Below, in pieces: positions 53,116 to 61,086 of a DNA stretch of 64,000 nt (the first letter of the stretch is position 1; each line of letters opens with the position of its first letter). The position numbers and the translations under genes were made by a program. The DNA is from Bacteroidales bacterium (GTDB lineage Bacteria; Bacteroidota; Bacteroidia; Bacteroidales; VadinHA17): positions 1 to 64,000 of the forward strand of contig WXFD01000023.1 in the NCBI GenBank assembly GCA_009877105.1, written 5' to 3'. A model generated the notes under the pieces. It had not been told where the DNA came from and did no database searches. It saw nothing but the letters and a program-made list of their open reading frames with translations.

Positions 53116-54846
53116 TTACCCTGCCGGCGGATATTGGTCAATAAGATTGTTCTGATGTTTTATTGCCCTTAGGAAATCCCTGAGCGGCATGGGTTTAAAT
53201 CCCCTGGCCCTGTTCATGTCCCCGATCCTGAACAGCAGCCTGTATGCCTTGAAGAATTCGCGGTAAAGCTTAAATAGTGAAACGTTGGGATCCCAGGCCT
53301 GGATTGCCTCGGCTCCGGCGCCGTTTATTTCAATTATTGAGAATCCCTCACCTTTCATCAGGCTTTCCACCGATTCGAACCTGATATCGAACCGGCCGTA
53401 ATGGAATTCGGGTATGCTTCTTGCAATCTGGTCAAAGCGTTCGGTAAGCTCGGGTGTGATCATGTGGCTTGCATCGCGGTAAAGACCTCCCACTCTCAGG
53501 CTGCCAAGGAATGACAGGCGTATGAGTTCACCCTCCCTGGGAATCTGTTCAAGATCATCATCACCGAACCCAACGTGTTCAGTTTTTTCTCCCAGATAGT
53601 AGCCGGCTCTCAGCTTTGTCCGCTGATCTTTCTGGATTAGCTGCCTGAGGGTTGATATGCCGTCTCCCGTAACAAAGGGAAAATACCTTAATGTTATTGA
53701 ATATAACTTTCCCTTTTCTTCTCCCGGGATCCTGACATAAAAAACGCCTGCTTCGCCGTCGTAGGTGACGGGTCGCTGAAGGACGATCTTCTCATTATGG
53801 GGGAAGTTTGCGATATACTGTTGCAGGTGTGATTCATTTTCGACAAGCCTTACCCCGTAGCCATTCCATCCGATGTCGGGCTTCGCAACTACGGGGAAGC
53901 CTATATTGCCCTCCTTCATTGCCTTTAAGGCATTTTCAAAGTCAGCTTCATCCGGTATCCCGTTGCGGGTGATGGTTACAAAGCCGGAGACCCACTTTTT
54001 CTGATCTTCACCTACCATATTCATTACCGAAGCTTTTGATTCCCCCATGAAACCGCCGGTTTCAATTTTCGGGTTTGATGCTGAGGGCAGGGTCAGGCTC
54101 CTGTAGCGGATGCCAAGAAAGATATAGTAAAGGCCCACGGGTATATACAGAATACTGTTTGGGATATGTTCGGCGGAAGCAACCGTTTTCTTAAGATCGT
54201 CGAGGGATGGCATGCCATGGAACTTTCGCCGCATTCCGGGCATGTATTTTTTAAAGACGGCAAAGAATGAAGGCGGAATCTCTCCCATGGCTTTTTCTGT
54301 TGTTTTGCTCCAGCGCGATTTAAAAGAATTCCTCAGTGCCCATGCTATGAGCAGGAAGGCGGCAAGGCCCCAGGCCCAGTATCCCAGGTGATTGAGTACC
54401 AGGTCGCCAAAAAGGATAACGATTGTAAGCACAATTGAGGAATAGATTGCACCTGCAAGTATGGAAACGGATGCGAAGCGGTAAAAAGGGATCCTGAACC
54501 ACCCGCATGCGACAAAGGTGGGGAAAAGCAGTCCGGGGGTTATCCGGCACAGTACCAGTACCCTTACCAGGTGGTTGTCGAGCCACATATGTACCCGTTC
54601 CACCTTGGGCCCGATAATCTTCGAACGGAGCCATTTGTTCTGCTGGGCGAGATGTCCAAGTCCATATATCAGTATATCCCCGGTGACTATTCCGAGATAC
54701 ACGCTTACATAAGCCATCCATACGGGCAGCTTATGCTCGACGGTTGAAAAAGCTGCAGCAAGAATGGCAGCATCCTCATGAAGAAAAGTCATGAAAAATA
54801 TGACGGCGCAGTGTTCGAGCCAAAGGAGCAGATCCGGAGATAACAT
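53116..54846 (-). CDS. DedA membrane domain fused to ATP-grasp ligase domain
   Basis: A 576-residue fusion. Residues 1 to about 190 are a DedA/SNARE-associated membrane protein (MTFLHEDAAILAAAF near the start, VYLGIVTGDILIYGLGH, RITPGLLFPTFVACGW). Residues about 260-560 form an ATP-grasp ligase-like domain (GFPVVAKPDIGWNGYGVRLV, then YGRFDIRFESVES and IIEINGAGAEA, with the Asn and Glu metal ligands). ATP-grasp enzymes make amide or ester bonds with ATP, as in RimK or D-Ala-D-Ala ligases. The fusion could couple lipid-carrier or lipid flipping to a ligation on its head group. It has no stop or frameshift, so the fusion is real. Confidence 0.83.
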   Translation of the reverse strand: MLSPDLLLWLEHCAVIFFMTFLHEDAAILAAAFSTVEHKLPVWMAYVSVYLGIVTGDILIYGLGHLAQQNKWLRSKIIGPKVERVHMWLDNHLVRVLVLCRITPGLLFPTFVACGWFRIPFYRFASVSILAGAIYSSIVLTIVILFGDLVLNHLGYWAWGLAAFLLIAWALRNSFKSRWSKTTEKAMGEIPPSFFAVFKKYMPGMRRKFHGMPSLDDLKKTVASAEHIPNSILYIPVGLYYIFLGIRYRSLTLPSASNPKIETGGFMGESKASVMNMVGEDQKKWVSGFVTITRNGIPDEADFENALKAMKEGNIGFPVVAKPDIGWNGYGVRLVENESHLQQYIANFPHNEKIVLQRPVTYDGEAGVFYVRIPGEEKGKLYSITLRYFPFVTGDGISTLRQLIQKDQRTKLRAGYYLGEKTEHVGFGDDDLEQIPREGELIRLSFLGSLRVGGLYRDASHMITPELTERFDQIARSIPEFHYGRFDIRFESVESLMKGEGFSIIEINGAGAEAIQAWDPNVSLFKLYREFFKAYRLLFRIGDMNRARGFKPMPLRDFLRAIKHQNNLIDQYPPAG

Positions 54847-54962
54847 TAATAAAACGTCATAAATTGAATGCGGTTCTTTTTTCTTTCAAAACAAAGGTGC
54901 GTAAAAATAGCTTCATTTATGATATCTTGTTCTCTCCGGGGTCAAAAAAAACAAATCCTGGA

Positions 54963-56588
54963 TTATTCCATGAACGGATATCTGAAATCCGTTGATGGTA
55001 TCAGGGTTTCCTTGATGGTGCGGGGGCTGACCCAGCGTATGAGATTAAGAAAACTTCCAGCCTTATCATTTGTACCTGAGGCTCTTGATCCGCCAAAAGG
55101 CTGTTGTCCGACCATTGCTCCCGTGGGTTTGTCGTTTATATAGAAGTTACCGGCAGCGTATCTTAGTGTATTGCATGCCTGCAGGACGGAGTATTTGTCG
55201 TTGCTGAAGATCGACCCGGTCAGTCCGAAAGGAGATGTTTCATCGCATAATTTCAGTATCTCTTCAAACCGGTCGTCTTCATAAACGTAGATTGTTATAA
55301 CTGGTCCGAAGATCTCTTCCTGCATGGTCACAAAGTGAGGATTGGTTGTTAGGATGACAGTAGGATCGATGAAGAAACCGGTTGATTTATCTCCCTTCCC
55401 GCCGACAATGATTTCACAATCACGTGAATCATGTGCAGTTTTTATGTAACTCATGATCTTTTCATAGGAGTTTTCGTCGATAACGGCATTAATGAAGTTC
55501 CTGAAATCAGTGACATCGCCCGATTTCATTTCGGCAATCATATTCAGGAGCAGTTCCTTCGTCGTTTGCCAGATGGAGGCCGGTATGTAAGCCCGCGATG
55601 CGGCAGAGCATTTCTGTCCCTGATATTCAAAGGCGCCCCTGGCTATGGCTGTTGCAAGTTCTTCCGGATTTGCAGAATGGTGTGCGACAATGAAGTTTTT
55701 ACCTCCCGTTTCACCGACAATCTTAGGGTACGATCTGTAGATGCTGAGATTGTCGGCAACCTGTTTCCACAAGCTGTTGAAGGTATGGTTCGAACCGGTG
55801 AAATGAATTCCTGCAAGATCCCTGTGTTTCATAACCACGCTGCTGATAAGCGGGCCTGATCCGGGTACGAAATTGATCACTCCGTCGGGCAGCCCTGCCA
55901 TTTTCAGGATTTTCATCAGATAGTAATTTGAAAGCAGGGAGGTGGTTGCCGGTTTCCAGACCGTGGTATTTCCCATTAGGGCAACACTGGTATTAAGGTT
56001 GGAAGCTATTGAAGTAAAGTTGAAAGGAGAAATTGTGTAAACAAATCCCTCCAGTGGCCGGTATTCGATCCGGTTAATACTGAGCTTGTCGGACAATGGT
56101 TGTTCGCCATAGATTATGGAGGTGAAAAAGGCATTGAACCTGAGAAAATCTACGGTTTCACAAACCGCATCTATCTCAGCCTGATTGACATTTTTCCCCT
56201 GGCCAAGCATTGTGGCGGCATTCAGAACATACCTGTACTTCTTTGAAATCAGCTCGGCAGCTTTGATCATGACAGAGGCCCTGTCAATCCAAGCCATGGT
56301 CATCCAGTCTTTTTTTGCAGCCAGTGCTGACTCAATTGCCAGTCTGACCTCCTTCTCACCGGCAATATGATATGTTCCAAGAATATGACCATGGTCAGTC
56401 GGCTTTGTCACTTTCCCGGTTTTCCCGGTACGGATCTCCTGCCCGCCGATGATCAGCGGGATCTCAACAACCTTGTTGTTCTGCAGCTCAAGCTCTTTTT
56501 CCAGGAGCTTTCTCTCCGCACTTCCCCGAGTATAGGAAAGTATGGGTTCGTTCCTTGGTTCCCTGAAACTGTAAATGGCGTTGTTCAT
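54963..56588 (-). CDS. pruA: L-glutamate gamma-semialdehyde dehydrogenase
   Basis: The 541-residue aldehyde dehydrogenase carries YTISPFNFTSIASN, VGETGGKNFIVAHHSA (catalytic Glu region) and the catalytic Cys in GAFEYQGQKCSAASRAY. These are the 1-pyrroline-5-carboxylate dehydrogenase forms. It oxidises glutamate semialdehyde to glutamate in proline breakdown, using NAD. It appears to be a single-gene unit. Confidence 0.93.
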   Translation of the reverse strand: MNNAIYSFREPRNEPILSYTRGSAERKLLEKELELQNNKVVEIPLIIGGQEIRTGKTGKVTKPTDHGHILGTYHIAGEKEVRLAIESALAAKKDWMTMAWIDRASVMIKAAELISKKYRYVLNAATMLGQGKNVNQAEIDAVCETVDFLRFNAFFTSIIYGEQPLSDKLSINRIEYRPLEGFVYTISPFNFTSIASNLNTSVALMGNTTVWKPATTSLLSNYYLMKILKMAGLPDGVINFVPGSGPLISSVVMKHRDLAGIHFTGSNHTFNSLWKQVADNLSIYRSYPKIVGETGGKNFIVAHHSANPEELATAIARGAFEYQGQKCSAASRAYIPASIWQTTKELLLNMIAEMKSGDVTDFRNFINAVIDENSYEKIMSYIKTAHDSRDCEIIVGGKGDKSTGFFIDPTVILTTNPHFVTMQEEIFGPVITIYVYEDDRFEEILKLCDETSPFGLTGSIFSNDKYSVLQACNTLRYAAGNFYINDKPTGAMVGQQPFGGSRASGTNDKAGSFLNLIRWVSPRTIKETLIPSTDFRYPFME

Positions 56589-56787
56589 GGCATTGATATT
56601 TGGTTCTCAGAAGATTAACATTGCACACTTATTTTGGTTCAGGCTAGCCTGAATGTCTGGCTGTTATACAACTACACTCAATCTAAATTGCTTATCCCCC
56701 TTCGTCCGGCATCAAACTTTTTCGTAATTTGGATACTTCTTTAATCAAATATCAGCTTTGTTTTTTTAATAATTAAAGACATTGATC

Positions 56788-57852
56788 ATGACTGAGTCAA
56801 AATTCTATCACATTTCTTCCTCAGGGCTCATTTACAGGGTCAACACGCTGGAAGAGGCAGTTAAATCACTGGATGAGGACGGTTTTATATGGCTCGACTA
56901 TTACAACCCCGAAAAGAAGGATATCAGCATCCTGACAGACATTATTGGTATTCACCCTTTATCTGTGGAAGACTGCTTTGATGAAAAGCAGGTTCCCAAG
57001 ATCGAGTATTTTCACAACAACACCTTCATTCTTTTCAATGCTCTCAGCTATAAGGATAAAACTCTCTACCTGGATGAAGTTAACCTGTTCATAGGCAGCA
57101 ACTTTCTCATCACGATCAGCGGTCATGACGCTGACGGAAGGATGCCGCTGAAAAACATTTCAATCGAGGCTGAGCATAACATCATGAATGTAAAAAATGG
57201 CCCCGCATATCTTTTGCATGTTGTGCTTGATCACCTTGTGGATGAGAAATATATTGCCTTCGATACCATGGAAGATGAACTCGAGGAAGCTGAAGAAACA
57301 CTCCTGGATGATGTTTCTGTTTTCCACCCCATGCAGCTTGTTCATCTGAGAAGGAAGCTGGTAAGCCTGCGTAAAAGTCTTTATCATGAGCGTGAGATCC
57401 TGGTAAAGATAAACAGGCTCGACTGTCCCTTCATTCCTGAAAAAACAATGGCTCAGTACCGGGACATTTATGACCACCTTTCAAAATTCTTTGAGCTGAC
57501 TGAGACATACAGGGAACTGGAAACGAGTTTAATGGAGCTTTACACTTCGCTTTTGAACAATAAAATGACGCTTGCTTCAAATGAAACAAATATCACTGTT
57601 AAACGATTAACAGTGATAACCACGGTATTCCTGCCCCTTACCCTCATTGCCAGCATTGGCGGAATGTCAGAATGGACAATGATAACCGGAGGGGAGGCCA
57701 ACTGGAAGACCTCCTATGCCATATTGTTAATTTTTATGATAATTATGGGCGGGCTGAGTTACTATTTCATCCGGGCGATTGAAAAAGGAATCTTTCTGTC
57801 GGGAAAGAAAAAACGAAATGAAAATCAGTCAGTTTCTGACATGCCGGCATAG
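56788..57852 (+). CDS. CorA family Mg2+/Co2+ transporter with GMS signature
   Basis: I use ATG 56788. The 354-residue protein has the CorA layout: acidic N-terminal domain, long helices, then two C-terminal membrane segments. The family signature before the loop between them is GMN; here it reads GGMSEW (G292-M293-S294), an Asn to Ser change at the ion-selectivity position. The second membrane segment and basic tail (KKKRNENQ) are normal. It is the only plus-strand gene in the 47.8-64-kb part. Its 3' end overlaps the convergent DUF2007 gene by 28 bp. Confidence 0.87.
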   Translation: MTESKFYHISSSGLIYRVNTLEEAVKSLDEDGFIWLDYYNPEKKDISILTDIIGIHPLSVEDCFDEKQVPKIEYFHNNTFILFNALSYKDKTLYLDEVNLFIGSNFLITISGHDADGRMPLKNISIEAEHNIMNVKNGPAYLLHVVLDHLVDEKYIAFDTMEDELEEAEETLLDDVSVFHPMQLVHLRRKLVSLRKSLYHEREILVKINRLDCPFIPEKTMAQYRDIYDHLSKFFELTETYRELETSLMELYTSLLNNKMTLASNETNITVKRLTVITTVFLPLTLIASIGGMSEWTMITGGEANWKTSYAILLIFMIIMGGLSYYFIRAIEKGIFLSGKKKRNENQSVSDMPA

Positions 57853-58049
57853 ATTTTCAGGATCTCGTCCCTGTGTTCCTCTGGAGCCAGGAGCTGGCCC
57901 CAGCCCGACTGCATCTGCCACAGGCCGTCATACACAGAATCATGGAACGACCTGATCATGTGAGGGATGTTCCTTTCATTCAGCAGCCCGTCAATAAGAC
58001 CGGCTTCCATTTCATTGTTAAGTATGAGGATCTCAACGGTTTGACTCAT
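57825..58049 (-). CDS. DUF2007-type small protein
   Basis: The 74-residue protein has the putative signal-transducing DUF2007 pattern: an N-terminal VEILILNNEMEAGLIDGLLNERNIPH, then a short Gly/Trp-rich middle and LLAPEEHRDEILKIY. Role unknown. It overlaps the CorA 3' end by 28 bp and starts 5 bp after the stop of the Nudix gene on the same strand, so the two are likely co-transcribed. Confidence 0.75.
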   Translation of the reverse strand: MSQTVEILILNNEMEAGLIDGLLNERNIPHMIRSFHDSVYDGLWQMQSGWGQLLAPEEHRDEILKIYAGMSETD

Positions 58050-58054
58050 AATAA

Positions 58055-58618
58055 TCAGATTGAATTGATATTTCCGTAATTTATGAATTCTTTCATTATC
58101 AAAGTGAATTCATGTTCAAAGTTAGGTGTGAAAATTCCACGGCCGAGATTTGAGATGATTTCTTCAGTTGGCCAGAACCTTCCATCGTCAATTTCATCCC
58201 TGTTTATAACCGGCGGTTCATTCGAGGAGCCTTTGAAGCTGTATACAAGCTCCTTTTCAACAGGAGATTCCCATATATACCTCAGGTTCAGATCATACCT
58301 AAAAATACTGATTCCAAGCTCCTCAAGCACCTCCCTTCTGAGAGCATCATCGACATTCTCACCCGGATCCATATGACCACCGGCTGATGTGTCCCAGAAA
58401 CCGGGCAGAAGATCTTTTGTCAGCGCGCGCTTCTGAAGGAACAGATCTCCTTTCTCATTGAACAGATGAAAATGTACAACAGGATGCAGCAGCTTGCTTT
58501 TTCCGTCGTGGCAAACACTGCGGGGCGCGGCCGATATTGTTTTTCCTTCCTCGTCGACAACCGGGATCCATTCCCCGGAAACATTCATTTGCATGAGCCT
58601 GCTTTTATTGAGGAACAA
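58055..58618 (-). CDS. Nudix hydrolase, IDI-like
   Basis: A 187-residue protein with a complete Nudix box: GHMDPGENVDDALRREVLEE followed by LGI, after the strand LFLQKRALTKDLLPGFWDTSAG. The wider sequence (HFHLFNEKGDLFLQKR) resembles isopentenyl-diphosphate isomerase-type Nudix proteins, but hydrolysis of a nucleotide diphosphate is also possible. The start could be ATG 58618 or an inner Met. Confidence 0.88.
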   Translation of the reverse strand: MFLNKSRLMQMNVSGEWIPVVDEEGKTISAAPRSVCHDGKSKLLHPVVHFHLFNEKGDLFLQKRALTKDLLPGFWDTSAGGHMDPGENVDDALRREVLEELGISIFRYDLNLRYIWESPVEKELVYSFKGSSNEPPVINRDEIDDGRFWPTEEIISNLGRGIFTPNFEHEFTLIMKEFINYGNINSI

Positions 58619-58743
58619 ATATGGTCACGGAATTGTTATGAAACAAGTCAAAAGATTGAGCTTATTACTCCGGGGGCAGATCATCAGGTGTAACCGGCTG
58701 AATTACAGTAAACGCTACGGGTACACCAACAAAATTCAAAAGT

Positions 58744-61086
58744 TCAGTTTTTACCGACTATTGTAAACCGGGAACTGATTCTGTTTCCATCTTCATCATA
58801 CACAGTCAGAATATGGTTTCCTGTACCGGCAAGGATTTCGACCTGGTGAATATTCCTGGTTGTACCCAGGTAGCTTTCATCAATATGCCAGAATACCCGT
58901 CTGGAAGGATTTCTGTGGACAATTTCGGCAACAAGCTTGGTAGGTTCGCCGGTATGATCGCGCGGTATGAAGATTTTTAATCCGGGTGCGGGATAGATGA
59001 ATTCCATGAATGTGCCGGTTTTTTCGCCGCCACAATCTTTCGCAAAAGGAGGCAGGGACCTGTATTCCGGGTGTTTTCTTTTGTAGTAGAATTCCATTGC
59101 AGGAGGAAGAATAAACCATGGTTCATTGACTATTTCTGAAGGTGCAGCGCAATCTGCGGTAACCTGGTACGTGCGTGACTTGTTGAGGTGAACCATTGAA
59201 TGAAACGGACACATCCCGCTTTTAAGGCCTTCGATGCATACCGGGATCTCCCTTGTATCGGGGCAATCAGGTCCGGCCCTGTAGCCGCTTTTGGTGCAGA
59301 CCACAATATTTGTCATTTCCTCCCATGGAGGGGTAAACCAGGGACCGGTTTCCATCAGACCTGCAATGTCAAATAGGATTGGTGCTGCGACGGCTGTTCC
59401 GGTGAGTCCCGGCCTGCCTTCCCCATTGGCATTGCCAACCCATATTCCGATAACATAGGCAGGGGTACTTCCCACGGCCCAGGCATCCCTGAAGCCAAAA
59501 CTTGTGCCAGTTTTCCATGCAAGGGTCCTGGATGATGTGAAATACTGCCATCCTGCTTCCGTATCGGGACGATTAACTTTCTGCAGCGCTTCATAAGTCA
59601 GCCATACAGAAGCGGCAGACAGGGGAGCTTTGCCGGCATCTTTCCCTCTGGATTTCTTCGTGTCGCTGATCAATATCAACGGAGAGTGGAAGTCCGATCG
59701 GGAATATTCCTGGCTTTGCCCCGCCTTCCTGAGTATCCTTGACATTGAAGCATAGACTCCAGTGAGTTCCCACAATGAAGTTTCACCACCTCCCAGGATA
59801 AGCGAGAGACCGTAATGCTCCGCAGGCATGGTGAAAGTTGTGAATCCTGTTTCCCTGAGCAATTCTAGAAATTTTTCAGGGCTATATTCCTGCAGCATTC
59901 TGACTGCCGGGATGTTAAGTGATTGCGAGAGGGCGGTTCCTGCGGTTACGGCACCGCTGTAACTCTTGTCGAAATTTTCGGGTGAGAAACCCGGGAAGCG
60001 TGCAGGAGTATCGGCAATTAGTGTGTTGGGCAGCAGATCCCCTGATTGCTGCATTGCTGCATAGAGTATTGGTTTAAGGATACTTCCTGTACTTCTCTGT
60101 GATCTGATGATATCGACATCACCACCGTGAAATGCAGCATTTCCGGTTGTGCTGTTGCCGGCATAGGCCAGAACCTCCCCCGACTCCACACTTACCACCA
60201 GGGCTGCGGAATTGAAGATCTGGTTGCCTTCAAGTTTTTTCTGATGCAATTCCATTATTGCAGAGACCCTCTCCTGGAGCCTGAAATCGACAGAGGTTCT
60301 CACACGTTCTCCTTTTCGCGTCACATTGAAATAATCAGTGAGGTGAGGAGCTGCTGACGGCAGTTTGTCGGGTTCGGAAAGAAGCGGTTCTTCAAGTGCC
60401 AGTTCAAGGGTGAGGGAGTCGATAAAATTCCTTTCTTTCAGGCGGTGTAGGAGGCTATTGCGTTTTTCCCTGAGTTTTTCCCGGTTCCTTCCCGGATGAA
60501 TAAGAGCGGGTGAATTGGGAAGCACTGCAAGCGAAGCGGCTTCCGCCCAGGTGATCTCGGAAGGCAGTTTGCCGGTGTACCTCCAGGCAGCTGCATCAAG
60601 TCCGACGATATTGCCTCCGAAAGGAGCATTTGCAGCATACATTTCAAGGATCTTCTTCTTTGATCTCAGCATTTCAAGCTTGATGGCAGAAACGATCTCG
60701 ATAGCCTTCCTGAGATAGGTGCGTGGTTTGTTACCCCCCGCCAGCCTCGCTGTCTGCATTGTGATGGTCGAACCTCCGGCCCTGATCTCATGATGCTTCG
60801 AGTTGATGACGAAGGCGTGTATGAGCGATACGGGATTAACCCCCGGGTGAAAATAGAAATACCTGTCCTCATAGGTAAGTATTGCTTTCCTGAACTTTTC
60901 CGGGACGGCATCCCCTGGAGGGAATCTCCATTGTCCGTCGGAGGCGATCCTGGCACCGAGGAGTGTGTGATCCCGGGCCTCCACAACCGTCGACAGCGGA
61001 TTATTGAATCGGGGCAAAGGGGCAAGCAAAATCGGGATGATCACCATCCCGGCAGCAGTCAGTATGATTATGAACTTCCTACTCAA
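58744..61086 (-). CDS. pbpC: Penicillin-binding protein 1C
   Basis: A 780-residue bifunctional PBP: membrane anchor (MSRKFIIILTAAGMVIIPIL), transglycosylase domain with YEDRYFYFHPGVN and RAGGSTITMQTAR, and transpeptidase domain with the active Ser in STGSILKP, SLN and a KTGTSFG box. The C-terminal part is the PBP1C-type domain. It makes and cross-links peptidoglycan. It overlaps the alpha-2-macroglobulin gene by 8 bp, a well-known pair in bacteria. Confidence 0.93.
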   Translation of the reverse strand: MSRKFIIILTAAGMVIIPILLAPLPRFNNPLSTVVEARDHTLLGARIASDGQWRFPPGDAVPEKFRKAILTYEDRYFYFHPGVNPVSLIHAFVINSKHHEIRAGGSTITMQTARLAGGNKPRTYLRKAIEIVSAIKLEMLRSKKKILEMYAANAPFGGNIVGLDAAAWRYTGKLPSEITWAEAASLAVLPNSPALIHPGRNREKLREKRNSLLHRLKERNFIDSLTLELALEEPLLSEPDKLPSAAPHLTDYFNVTRKGERVRTSVDFRLQERVSAIMELHQKKLEGNQIFNSAALVVSVESGEVLAYAGNSTTGNAAFHGGDVDIIRSQRSTGSILKPILYAAMQQSGDLLPNTLIADTPARFPGFSPENFDKSYSGAVTAGTALSQSLNIPAVRMLQEYSPEKFLELLRETGFTTFTMPAEHYGLSLILGGGETSLWELTGVYASMSRILRKAGQSQEYSRSDFHSPLILISDTKKSRGKDAGKAPLSAASVWLTYEALQKVNRPDTEAGWQYFTSSRTLAWKTGTSFGFRDAWAVGSTPAYVIGIWVGNANGEGRPGLTGTAVAAPILFDIAGLMETGPWFTPPWEEMTNIVVCTKSGYRAGPDCPDTREIPVCIEGLKSGMCPFHSMVHLNKSRTYQVTADCAAPSEIVNEPWFILPPAMEFYYKRKHPEYRSLPPFAKDCGGEKTGTFMEFIYPAPGLKIFIPRDHTGEPTKLVAEIVHRNPSRRVFWHIDESYLGTTRNIHQVEILAGTGNHILTVYDEDGNRISSRFTIVGKN

